Source of the DNA: Gemmata massiliana
Lineage (GTDB): Bacteria > Planctomycetota > Planctomycetia > Gemmatales > Gemmataceae
Reading direction: 5' to 3'
DNA length: 64,000 nucleotides
Assembly (NCBI RefSeq): GCF_901538265.1
Contig: NZ_LR593886.1
Span: 3,679,738-3,743,737, forward strand
How positions within the stretch are numbered: position 1 is the stretch's first letter; every line of letters starts with the position of its first letter. The translations under genes and the position numbers were made by a program. The notes under the pieces are model-generated. The model was given only the letters and a program-made list of their open reading frames with translations, was not told the origin of the DNA and made no database searches. Positions 44,125 through 52,862 of the stretch are shown here, piece by piece.

Positions 44125-47100
44125 ATGAACTGGCTCCGCGAGCCCGACGGCGAACCGCTGCCCGGCTACCGACTCATCGAACCCATCGGGACCGGCGGGT
44201 TCGGTGAAGTGTGGAAGTGTGTCGCGCCCGGCGGCATTCACAAGGCGATCAAGTTCGTCTACGGTAACCTCAACGCACTCGACGGCGACGACGCGCGCGC
44301 CGTGCAGGAACTGAAGGCGCTCGAGCGCGTCAAGCAGGTCAGGCACCCGTTCGTCGTGTCCATCGAGCAAATCCAGGACGTCGGCGGCGAACTCGTCATC
44401 GTAATGGAACTGGCCGATCGGAACCTGCACGAGTGCCTGGTCGAGTACCAGGGCGCCGGGCGCCCCGGCATCCCGCGCGACATCCTTCTGGGGTTCCTCG
44501 ACGACGCGGCCGTCGGCCTGGACCACCTGATCGAGAAGCACAACCTCCAACACCTCGACGTGAAGCCGCGCAACCTGTTCATGGTGGCGGACCGCGTGAA
44601 GGTCGCGGACTTCGGGCTGGTGAAGCAGCTCGAGCGCTCCAGTTCGTCCGGGCTGATGGGTGGCGTCACGCCCATTTACGCGGCCCCGGAAACATTTCAG
44701 AACAAGATCAGCAAGCACTCGGACCAGTACAGCCTCGCGATCGTGTACGTCGAGTTGCTCACCGGGAAGCGCCCCTTTGCCGGCAAGAACATCCGGCAAC
44801 TCGCGCTCCAACACATGTCCGAACCGCCGGATCTGACGATGCTCCCGGAGGTCGATCAGCCGGTCGTCGCCCGAGCACTGGCGAAGAACCCGGACGAGCG
44901 CTGGCCGAGCTGCACCGCGTTCATCCGCGCGCTCGGCGGCCCGCGGGACGCGACCGGTAGCAGCGGCGGGACCGAGGCCGGTAGCGGCGTGCGCGAACCA
45001 GGGGCGTGGGCCAAGGTCGGGCGCACCGTTCACGATGTAGAACTGACGCCACCAGCGCCGGCGCGCGGGGGCGCGGTCGTGATGTCGGGGGCGCCGCGGC
45101 CCCAATCGACACCGCACGAACACCCGGAGATCGACGAAGATCACCTGCTCGGTGTGACCGCGACGCAAAAAGACCTGGGCGTACTGCGGCCGACGATCCT
45201 CATCGGTGTGGGGAGCTTCGGGCGCCGGGCGCTGCAGGAGATCCGGTGCCGGCTCACGGACCGCGTCGGCGACGTAGTTCAGGTACCGTGTTTCCGCTTC
45301 CTCTACGTCGATTGCGACCCGGACGCGGTCACCAAGGCCGTGAGCGCGCCGCCCGACGTCGCGCTCGGGACCGATGAAGTGTTCCCGGTGCCGCTGCAAC
45401 CGGTCACACAGTACCGGCGCCGGCAACTCGATCAGATCCTCGACTGGCTGCCGCGCGAGAAGCTGTACGCGATCCCGCGGAGCCTGCGGGCCGGAGGCGC
45501 ACGCTCGCTCGGGCGCCTCGCGTTCTGCGACAATTACCTGCGGTTCGTCACGCGCTTGCGGCGCGAGTTCCAGATCGCCACGCACCCGGAGTCGCTCGCA
45601 CAATCGTCCGACCAGACCGGGCTGACGGTTCGCGGGAGTGTCCCGCAGGTGTACGTGTTCGCCAGTGCGAGCGGCGGGTCCGGCGGGATGCTCGTGGACC
45701 TCGGGTACGCGGTGCGCCGGGTGCTCGCGCGGGTGACGCCGGTCGACGCCCCCGTGACCGCGTTCGTGTACGCGGCCGCACCCGACGACCCGAACTCGAC
45801 GGACGCGGAACTCGCGAACCTGTACGCCACAATTACCGAACTGAACCACTTCTCCGATCCGGAAGTGTCGTTCACCGCACAATACGGCGGTCACGAGGGG
45901 CCGAAGGTCGAGAGCCGCGGGCTGCCGTTCACGTCCACGTACCTGATGCCGATGTCGGAGCGCAGCGCCGGTTCGTTCCGGGACTGCCTCTCGCACCTCG
46001 CGGGGTACGTTTCGCACGACATGACGACGCCGCTCGGCCCGGTGCTGGAACAACTCCGTACTCGGCCCGTCGGGTTCGATCGCAGCCCGTTCCGCTCGTT
46101 CGGCACGTATGGCGTGTGGTTCCCGCGCGGGTTGCTCCTCCGGGCCGCGGCGCAGAAGATCTGCATCCGGCTCCTGAAGGAATGGAAGGTGGACGCGGAC
46201 CCCGCCGACCCGACCCCCGTACAGCACGTCGTCGGGCACGCGGTCAACGATCCGCGCCTGAAGCCGGACGCGGTGCGGGCGCAAATCGAACAGGAAGCGG
46301 TCCGCGGGCCGGACGGCGGCCCCGGCGACCAGATCGAGCGCTGGTTGAGTGGACTGGAAGCGCAACTCGGCGGCTCGGTCCGCCGGCCCGACGCGGCGGC
46401 GTGGTCGCGAGCCGTGTGGGAACAGGCGCGCGATCTGATTGGCACGCGCCCGATGGGGGAGCAGGACAGCAGCGTGCGCCGGAGCCGCACGTCGAAGATG
46501 CTGGAGGAAGCGGTCAAGCGCCTCGCGGAAATGTGGGGGAACGAATTCGCGGAAGTCGTGCGCCCCTTAGAGGAATACCCCGGGCGCAGACTGGGGGCGA
46601 TCAGTGTTGCCTTGAAGAAACTCGCGGCCGCGTCCTCGGAGTGGGCCAACGCTGCCGATGCGCGCGCCCAACAGCTCGCGGTCAAAGCGCGCCAGGCAAA
46701 GAGTGACGTGCAGTCCGCTCATGACGTGTGCCAGGCCGGGAGCGGTACGTTCAGCTTCTTCGGCGGGCGCAGCGGGCGCAGCATGCGGCACTTCCTCGAC
46801 CAGGTTCGCGTGTTCGCGCACGTCCGGTTACAGGAAGATCTGGCGGACGCGGTCGCGAAGTTCTACCGGGCGCTCCGCGCTCGGATCGAGGACCGGGCGC
46901 GAGAACTCGCGTACTGCCGCACGCGGATGGAACTGCTCGTCGACGTGATGGAGTCCCCGCTCGCGAACCTGCCGCCGTCGTCGGACACGCCGGTCGCGCT
47001 CTCGGAAGAAGCGCTCCAGCAGACCCTGCGCCCGACGAACACGCTGAACGTGGTGCTCCCCGCGGGTGAAACGCACATCGAGCGCTCGGCCAAGAAGATC

Positions 47101-47661
47101 GTGGCTTCGGTCAAGTCGGAGGACGTGCTCCGGTTGGAAGTCGCGCTCCAGAAACTGGTGCTCGAACCGCGCGGCGGGTTGACCGCGCTGTGCCAAATGA
47201 ACGCGGACATGGGCCGCACCCTGGTCGCTCCGATGGTCGAACAGACTACGGCGTTCCTGAGTGACTTACTCCCGGTGACGGACGTAACGGAAGTGGAAGT
47301 CTCAACGTCCCGGGCGCGGAAGGTGGACATGAGCGCCCGGATCAAGGACTACCACGAGCGCTCGGCCCCGGCGTGCGGTTCCGAAGCCGGCGCACAGACG
47401 TTCGTACTGGTCCCCGAAACGGAGTCGGGCAGCGCGTTCGCCGCGATGGTCAAGAAGTCCGTGCCGGCCGCGACGACGATCTCGGTGAACGGCGCCGCGA
47501 CGGATCTGATGTTCTGCCGCGAGCACGGGAACCTGATGCCGGCGGAGGTAGCCGCGATCCTGTCGGCGTGTCAGCCGGCGTACTACGAAGCACTCGCGAC
47601 CACGCAAACATCGCCGCACTCCCGGTTCGACGTGACCGAGTGGTTACCGCTTTCGGAGTAG
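44125..47661 (+). CDS. Ser/Thr protein kinase fused to a tubulin-like GTPase domain
   Basis: 1178 aa. The N-terminal kinase (about 15-270) has GTGGFGEVWKC, AIKFVYG, catalytic loop HLDVKPRNLF near 143 (HLD instead of HRD), VADFGLVKQ and PIYAAPETFQ. A Pro/Ala/Gly linker (270-350) leads to a domain from about 355: PTILIGVGSFGRRALQEIRC opens the nucleotide-binding sheet, and VFASASGGSGGMLVDLGYAV near 512-530 is a glycine-rich loop in the place of the FtsZ/tubulin G-box. TDAELANLYATITELNHFSD near 565 matches a conserved helix of bacterial tubulin-like (Tubulin_2 type) proteins. The remaining 550 residues are alpha/beta with coiled-coil parts and lack known motifs. I infer a phosphorylation-controlled GTP-binding filament-type protein. 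Confidence 0.75.
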   Translation: MNWLREPDGEPLPGYRLIEPIGTGGFGEVWKCVAPGGIHKAIKFVYGNLNALDGDDARAVQELKALERVKQVRHPFVVSIEQIQDVGGELVIVMELADRNLHECLVEYQGAGRPGIPRDILLGFLDDAAVGLDHLIEKHNLQHLDVKPRNLFMVADRVKVADFGLVKQLERSSSSGLMGGVTPIYAAPETFQNKISKHSDQYSLAIVYVELLTGKRPFAGKNIRQLALQHMSEPPDLTMLPEVDQPVVARALAKNPDERWPSCTAFIRALGGPRDATGSSGGTEAGSGVREPGAWAKVGRTVHDVELTPPAPARGGAVVMSGAPRPQSTPHEHPEIDEDHLLGVTATQKDLGVLRPTILIGVGSFGRRALQEIRCRLTDRVGDVVQVPCFRFLYVDCDPDAVTKAVSAPPDVALGTDEVFPVPLQPVTQYRRRQLDQILDWLPREKLYAIPRSLRAGGARSLGRLAFCDNYLRFVTRLRREFQIATHPESLAQSSDQTGLTVRGSVPQVYVFASASGGSGGMLVDLGYAVRRVLARVTPVDAPVTAFVYAAAPDDPNSTDAELANLYATITELNHFSDPEVSFTAQYGGHEGPKVESRGLPFTSTYLMPMSERSAGSFRDCLSHLAGYVSHDMTTPLGPVLEQLRTRPVGFDRSPFRSFGTYGVWFPRGLLLRAAAQKICIRLLKEWKVDADPADPTPVQHVVGHAVNDPRLKPDAVRAQIEQEAVRGPDGGPGDQIERWLSGLEAQLGGSVRRPDAAAWSRAVWEQARDLIGTRPMGEQDSSVRRSRTSKMLEEAVKRLAEMWGNEFAEVVRPLEEYPGRRLGAISVALKKLAAASSEWANAADARAQQLAVKARQAKSDVQSAHDVCQAGSGTFSFFGGRSGRSMRHFLDQVRVFAHVRLQEDLADAVAKFYRALRARIEDRARELAYCRTRMELLVDVMESPLANLPPSSDTPVALSEEALQQTLRPTNTLNVVLPAGETHIERSAKKIVASVKSEDVLRLEVALQKLVLEPRGGLTALCQMNADMGRTLVAPMVEQTTAFLSDLLPVTDVTEVEVSTSRARKVDMSARIKDYHERSAPACGSEAGAQTFVLVPETESGSAFAAMVKKSVPAATTISVNGAATDLMFCREHGNLMPAEVAAILSACQPAYYEALATTQTSPHSRFDVTEWLPLSE

Positions 47662-47699
47662 GCGCTGGCCGACGGATACGGCCCGCGCCTTGGTGGGGC

Positions 47700-49001
47700 T
47701 CACTTCTTGCCGATCGCGTAGAGGTGCGTTTTCGTTCGTAGGAACAGTTCGTTGTCTGCGAAGGCAGGGGACGCCATGAACCCGCCGTCGAGCCGGTTCT
47801 CTGTCACGAGCGTGTACGAGTTTTCGTCAGCTTTCACCACGAACGTCTTGCCGATCTGGTTGCAGAAGTACACGTTTCCGCCGGCTAGTACGGGGGACGA
47901 CGAGAACTCTCCGTCGAGCCGTTCGGTCCACACCGCCTTGCCGGTCGCGGTTTCCAGGCACGACGCGATGCCTGTGTCGGACACCATAAACAGCCGTTCC
48001 CCAGCTACCAGGAGCGACGGCCGCGTGGACACGTTCTTCGCGACCTGCCACGAAATCGCTTCCTTCGGTACCGCGCCCGCCAGTCCTTCGGGCTTCACCG
48101 CGAACAGTTTGCCCGTGTGCCCGCTGGTCAGGTACATCAGCCCGTTGGCCATGACGGGCCGGGCCGCGCCGTTCATCCCACCGTGTGTGAGGCGCCACAA
48201 TTCCGCGCCGCTCTTCGGGTTGTAGGCCATTGTGCATTCGGCCGATGGGCACACTAACCACTGCGCCCCGCCGACCGTGAACAGCACCGGGGTGCCGTAA
48301 GCTTTCTTGTAGTCACCGTTGTCGGTCGAATACTTGATCTTCCGGTCGGTGGTCCACACCGTTTTACCGGTCCGCTTGTCGAGCGCGGTGACGAACTGGT
48401 AATCGGCCCCGTCGAGTACGAGGTAGAGGAGGTCGCCGTATACGACCGGTGACGACGCGGCGCCGCGGAAGTGGTCGCACTTCAGATCGACCCGCTCCCA
48501 CACCACTTTGCCGGTCGCGGTGTCGACGCAGAACGTCCCCGGACTGCCGAAGTGTGCGTACAGCCGGTCCCCTTCAATGAACGGCGTCGGGGACGCGAAG
48601 CTGTTGAACGGGTGGCAGTATTGGGGCTTCTGATCGACGTGCAACTTGACGTCGTGCAGCACCTTCCCGCTCTTACGGTCCACACACACCGCGAAGTACA
48701 CCACTTCTTTGACCGGGTTGGCCGGGGGGCCGCCCTTGACCGGCTTCGGGTTCGGGTCGAGTACCTCGTCGGCCGTCGTAACCCACACCTGGTCTCCGAG
48801 CACGACCGGTGACGACCAGCCTTTCCCGTGGATCGCGGTCTTCCAGGTGACGTTCTGCTTCTCGCTCCATTTTGTCGGCGCGTTCGCCCCGGCGAAGTGC
48901 CCGTCGGCGGTAGGGCCGCGGTACCCGGGCCACGAGTCCGCAGCGTAAAGTTGTGGACCGGCAAGAAGACTCAAGGCAGCGAGCAGCAAACGGATGCGCA
49001 T
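47700..49001 (-). CDS. Secreted PQQ-like beta-propeller protein
   Basis: 433 aa. The signal peptide is MRIRLLLAALSLLAGPQLYA, then SWPGYRGPTADGH, the usual start of planctomycete PQQ-propeller proteins. Blade motifs recur: GKVLHDVKLHV, ATGKVVWERVDL, DKRTGKTVWTTDRK, SGAELWRLTHGG, TATGKAVWTERLDG. No PQQ-dehydrogenase catalytic Asp/Asn motif is obvious, so it may act as a binding or scaffolding domain. It is convergent with the kinase-tubulin gene (38-base gap) and divergent from the glucosidase at 49206. Confidence 0.88.
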   Translation of the reverse strand: MRIRLLLAALSLLAGPQLYAADSWPGYRGPTADGHFAGANAPTKWSEKQNVTWKTAIHGKGWSSPVVLGDQVWVTTADEVLDPNPKPVKGGPPANPVKEVVYFAVCVDRKSGKVLHDVKLHVDQKPQYCHPFNSFASPTPFIEGDRLYAHFGSPGTFCVDTATGKVVWERVDLKCDHFRGAASSPVVYGDLLYLVLDGADYQFVTALDKRTGKTVWTTDRKIKYSTDNGDYKKAYGTPVLFTVGGAQWLVCPSAECTMAYNPKSGAELWRLTHGGMNGAARPVMANGLMYLTSGHTGKLFAVKPEGLAGAVPKEAISWQVAKNVSTRPSLLVAGERLFMVSDTGIASCLETATGKAVWTERLDGEFSSSPVLAGGNVYFCNQIGKTFVVKADENSYTLVTENRLDGGFMASPAFADNELFLRTKTHLYAIGKK

Positions 49002-49107
49002 GGGGAGGGTTCCGATTAGGCGGGTGAGCCGGTTCAGACTACCGTGAAGATAAACGGGTTACAACGGACAAGCGACCGGCGGGGGGGTAAACTGCTGGCG
49101 AACCCGA

Positions 49108-49196
49108 TTGAAGAACCTACCCTCCGACCCCTTGAAGGGAAGGGGGAAAACAACAGATCCCTTTCTCCCCCCGCTCTCGCAGGCGGGGTTCGCCTG
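49108..49196. repeat. Repeat-like segment upstream of the glucosidase gene
   Basis: A C/G-run stretch (ACCCTCCGACCCCTTGAAGG, then AAGGGGGAAAAC, and CTTTCTCCCCCCGCTCTCGC near 49161-49180) can pair in parts, and its last 23 bases (49171-49193) match the right arm of the 12.3-kb hairpin with two mismatches. Planctomycete genomes often have such repeats, but I have only these copies to compare. Confidence 0.5.
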
Positions 49197-49205
49197 GAAG
49201 TCTCC

Positions 49206-52040
49206 ATGTCGACATCGAATCCCGAACTCGATCGGTTGAACGATACCAACGAGCTTCCCGTCTGGCGGCGGTGGGGACCGTACCTCGCGGACCGGCAGTG
49301 GAGCACCGTGCGCGAGGACTATTCGCCCACCGGCGACCCCTGGGGGTACTTCCCGTTCTGGCACGCGCACCGGCGCGCGTACCGGTGGGGCGAAGACGGG
49401 CTGGCCGGCGTCAGCGACGACAGCCAGTACCTGTGCCTCGCGCTCGCGCTGTGGAACGGCGCGGACCCGATCCTGAAGGAGCGCCTGTTCGGGCTGCCGA
49501 ACGAGGACGGGAACCACGGCGAGGACGTGAAAGAGCTGTACTACTACGCCGACGCCACGCCGACGCACTCGTACCTGAAGATGCTCTACAAATACCCTCA
49601 AGCGCGCTTCCCCTACGAGAAGCTGCACGAGGAGAGCAAGCGCCGGGGGCGCCACGACACTGAGTACGAGATCCTCGATTCCGGGGTGTTCGACGATAAC
49701 CGGTACTTCGACGTGTTCGTGGAGTACGCGAAGGCCGGGCCGCGCGACATTCTGATGCGCGTTACCGCGCACAACCGCGGACCGGACCCGGCTCCTCTGC
49801 ACATTCTGCCGACACTCTGGTTCCGCAACACGTGGGCCTGGAAGCCCGACCAACCGCGCCCGGCGTTCGTGCCCTCGTCGCACGCGGGGCTGAAAGCATT
49901 CCACCCGGAGTGGGATGCGTACCGGTTCTGGGCCGGCGCCCCCCAGCAGTCCGGCGAGGCGTTCGACGAGAACGTCCCGCCGATCGATCGCGTCGGGTAC
50001 CTGTTCACCGATAACGAAACGAACGCGCCCGCACTGTTCAACGCGCCGGGCGAGGGGTACTTCAAGGATGGGTTCCACGAGTACGTTGTTAACGGCAATC
50101 GGGCCGCGGTGAACCCGGAGGGGACAGGTACCAAGGCGGCCGCGCACTACACGTTCACGGTCCCGCCGGGGCAGTCGGTCACGGTACGGTGCCGGCTCCG
50201 GCACGCTTCCGATGGTCCGAACGACCCGTTCGTGGGATTCGATCAGATCTTCAAGGACCGGATCGCCGAGGCGGACCAGTATTTCGAGAGCTTCCAACAG
50301 GACATCCCGGACGCGGACGCGCGCCGCGTGCAGCGCCAGGCGGTGGCGGGGCTGATCTGGACGAAACAGTTCTACCAGTACGACACGTACCGCTGGCTGA
50401 AGGGCGATTCGGCGACCATCACGCCTCCCGAGCAGCGGTGGTACGCGCGCAACAGCGACTGGCAGCACTTCAAAGCGGCCGACATCCTCTCGATGCCGGA
50501 CAAATGGGAGTACCCGTACTTCTGTGCGTGGGACACCGCGTTCCACGCGGTCGCGTTCGCGCCGTTTGACCCGGAGTTCGCCAAGGACCAATTGCTGCTC
50601 CTGTGCCGCGAGTGGTACACTCACCCGAACGGTCAGTTGCCGGCTTACGAGTGGAACTTCTCCGACGCGAACCCGCCGGTCCACGCCTGGGCCGCGTGGC
50701 GCGTGTTCCAGATCGACCGCAAGCACCGGCACACGTTCCGCACCGGCGGGCACGAGTCGCACGGCAACCCGGAAGAGTGCGAGGCGGACGCGGACTGGGA
50801 GTTCCTGGAGCGCGTGTTCCACAAGCTCATGATTAACTTCACCTGGTGGGTGAACCGGAAGGACGCGCAGGGGCGGAACGTGTTTCAGGGCGGGTTCCTG
50901 GGGCTGGACAACATCGGCGTGTTTGACCGGAGCCACCCGCTCCCGACTGGGGGATTCATCAACCAGGCGGACGGCACCGCGTGGATGGCGATGTACGCGC
51001 TGAATCTCATGCGCATCGCGCTCGAACTCGCGACCCGCAACCCGGTGTATGAGGACATCGCGATCAAGTTCTTCGAGCACTTCCTCGGGATCGCGAAGGC
51101 GATGACCGACATGGCCGGGAAGGGCGTCGGATTGTGGAGCGAGGAGGACGGGTTCTACTACGACGAACTCACGCTCCCGGACGGGCACGTCGAGCGCCTG
51201 AAGGTTCGCTCGATGGTGGGGCTGATCCCGCTGTTCGCGGTGGAAGTGCTGGAGCCGGAGTTGCTCGCGAAGATGCCCGCGTTCGCGGCGCGCCTGCGGT
51301 GGGTGCTGGAGAACCGCGCGGACATGGCCGGGCTGGTATCGCGCTGGTTCGAGCCGGGGCGCGGGGAGCGCCGGTTGCTCTCGCTGCTACGCGGGCACCG
51401 CATCAAGAAGTTGCTCTCGCGCGTGATGGACGAGAACGAGTTCCTCAGCCCGTTCGGGGTGCGCGGGCTCTCGCGCTACCACCGCGACCACCCCTACACG
51501 TTCCGCATGGGCGACCACACGGTCTCGGTGGGGTACGTGCCGGGCGATTCGGACACCGGGATGTTCGGCGGCAACTCGAACTGGCGCGGCCCGGTCTGGT
51601 TCCCGGTCAACTTCCTCATCATCGAGAGCTTGCAGAAGTTCCACCACTACTACGGCCCCGACTTCAAGATCGAGTTCCCGGTCGGGAGCGGAAAAGAGGT
51701 GACGGTGCTGGAAGCGGGTGTCGAGATCACCCGGCGCCTCACGCGCCTGTTCCTGCGCGACGCGAACGGGTTGCGCCCGTGCTTCGGCAAGTACGAGAAA
51801 ATGCAGAGCGACCCGCACTTCCGCGATTACCTGCTGTTCCACGAGTTCTTCCACGGCGACCACGGCGCGGGCCTGGGCGCGAGCCACCAAACCGGCTGGA
51901 CGGCACTCGTGGCGAAGCTCCTGGTCCCGCGCCGCGGCGAGCGACTCTACGACGAACTCGCCGCGTCCGAACCCGCGCCGGTTCAGGGCCAGCAGTCCGG
52001 TATCTCGGTGGGCAAATCGGCGCGCACGGGGCAGCACTAG
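49206..52040 (+). CDS. Glycoside hydrolase (GH63/MGH1-like glucosidase)
   Basis: 944 aa, no signal peptide seen, so probably cytoplasmic. The N-terminus carries YSPTGDPWGYFPFWHAHRRA and YRWGEDGLAG; the catalytic (alpha/alpha)6 barrel appears from about 430, with WDTAFHAVAFAPFDPEFAKD and GGFLGLDNIGVFDRSHPLPT. Late motifs SDTGMFGGNSNWRGPVWFPV and FLIIESLQKFHHYYG are typical of the MGH1-like group. These enzymes act on glucosyl- or mannosyl-glycerate or on alpha-glucans; the substrate is open. Start chosen at MSTSNPELDRLNDTNE; an upstream ATG at 49044 reads through a repeat-like segment. Confidence 0.88.
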   Translation: MSTSNPELDRLNDTNELPVWRRWGPYLADRQWSTVREDYSPTGDPWGYFPFWHAHRRAYRWGEDGLAGVSDDSQYLCLALALWNGADPILKERLFGLPNEDGNHGEDVKELYYYADATPTHSYLKMLYKYPQARFPYEKLHEESKRRGRHDTEYEILDSGVFDDNRYFDVFVEYAKAGPRDILMRVTAHNRGPDPAPLHILPTLWFRNTWAWKPDQPRPAFVPSSHAGLKAFHPEWDAYRFWAGAPQQSGEAFDENVPPIDRVGYLFTDNETNAPALFNAPGEGYFKDGFHEYVVNGNRAAVNPEGTGTKAAAHYTFTVPPGQSVTVRCRLRHASDGPNDPFVGFDQIFKDRIAEADQYFESFQQDIPDADARRVQRQAVAGLIWTKQFYQYDTYRWLKGDSATITPPEQRWYARNSDWQHFKAADILSMPDKWEYPYFCAWDTAFHAVAFAPFDPEFAKDQLLLLCREWYTHPNGQLPAYEWNFSDANPPVHAWAAWRVFQIDRKHRHTFRTGGHESHGNPEECEADADWEFLERVFHKLMINFTWWVNRKDAQGRNVFQGGFLGLDNIGVFDRSHPLPTGGFINQADGTAWMAMYALNLMRIALELATRNPVYEDIAIKFFEHFLGIAKAMTDMAGKGVGLWSEEDGFYYDELTLPDGHVERLKVRSMVGLIPLFAVEVLEPELLAKMPAFAARLRWVLENRADMAGLVSRWFEPGRGERRLLSLLRGHRIKKLLSRVMDENEFLSPFGVRGLSRYHRDHPYTFRMGDHTVSVGYVPGDSDTGMFGGNSNWRGPVWFPVNFLIIESLQKFHHYYGPDFKIEFPVGSGKEVTVLEAGVEITRRLTRLFLRDANGLRPCFGKYEKMQSDPHFRDYLLFHEFFHGDHGAGLGASHQTGWTALVAKLLVPRRGERLYDELAASEPAPVQGQQSGISVGKSARTGQH

Positions 52041-52130
52041 GAAATGCTTCGTCCCTGACACCGTGGTCGAACCGGGCTGTTCGGTGCTGGTCGCCCTGCG
52101 TTAAACTCCAGGGATATGGAGGGCTTCACG

Positions 52131-52858
52131 ATGGCGACCGTTGATCTGCTCGTACCGCTACCAGCCGCGCCACAGCACGACCCAGTGCCGCGTTTGTGGA
52201 CCGCTGCCGAGTTCGAGCGGATGCGGCAACTCGGTCTCTTCGTTGGGCACACAGTCGATCTGGTCGGCGGAACCGTGATGGAACGCGCCGATCCCCCGCA
52301 CCCGTTCGTGTTTACGCGAAAGGAGTATTACGCGCTCGGCGACGGTCAGTTCTTCCGCGACCAGCGCGTACAGTTGATCGGCGGGGTCATCTTGGAGGAA
52401 ACGGCCGTGATGAACCCGCCCCACGCGGTTACGATCCAGCTCGTGTCAAAAGCTCTTGAAACGATCTTCTCGCACGGCTTCGATGTGCGCTGCCAATTAC
52501 CACTGAACTTGGCATAGATTTCCGAACCTGAACCGGATGTCGCCGTGGTCACTGGCTCATCGCGCGATTACTTCGTCGATCACCCGAAGACCGCGCTTCT
52601 GGTTGTCGAAGTGAGCGACACGACGATCCACGAAGACACGCACGACAAGGCGAGTTTGTACGCGACCGGCGGGATCGCGGATTACTGGGTCGTTGATCTC
52701 ACGACCGATCGCGTGCTGGTGTTCCGGTCGCCCGCACCGGATGCCGCGTCGCGCTTCGGGACGAACTACGCGCCGTGAGTGCCTACGGGCGCGACGATCG
52801 GGTTACGCCGCTCGCTGCCCCTCAATCGCGCGTTGCCGTTGGCGATCTCCTGCCGTGA
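52131..52858 (+). pseudogene. Inactivated Uma2 family (DUF820) endonuclease-like gene
   Basis: The reading frame starts at MATVDLLVPLP (ribosome site GGAGGG 7 bases upstream) and shows an Uma2-type protein: LGDGQFFRDQRVQLIGGVIL, then after an in-frame TAG (52515-52517) SEPEPDVAVVTGSSRDYFVD, TALLVVEVSDTTIHEDTHDK and GIADYWVVDLTTDRVLVF. A second break near 52775 shifts the frame so that the ordinary C-terminus VSAYGRDDRVTPLAAPQSRV continues to TGA at 52856-52858. So one nonsense change and one frameshift disable it. The stop codon lies inside the target duplication of the adjacent IS. Uma2 proteins are PD-(D/E)XK nuclease-like and of unknown role; they are abundant in planctomycetes. Confidence 0.82.
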
Positions 52859-52862
52859 TTGG
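52853..52862. repeat. Left 10-bp target site duplication
   Basis: CCGTGATTGG, identical to 54092-54101. It contains the TGA stop of the Uma2 pseudogene, so the element inserted exactly at the gene's end. Confidence 0.9.

Noticed and set aside
44047-46365. Long minus-strand open frame opposite the kinase-tubulin gene
   Set aside because: Typical antisense shadow in GC-rich DNA: Arg/Val/Leu-rich, no domain, and the plus-strand gene has clear kinase and tubulin-like motifs.
49059-51188. 709-codon minus-strand open frame opposite the glucosidase
   Set aside because: Shadow of the GH63-like gene; composition is Arg/Val-rich with no recognisable fold.
52545-52778. Independent 77-residue gene
   Set aside because: It continues the Uma2 reading frame directly after an in-frame TAG and ends where the frame shifts, so it is part of the pseudogene.
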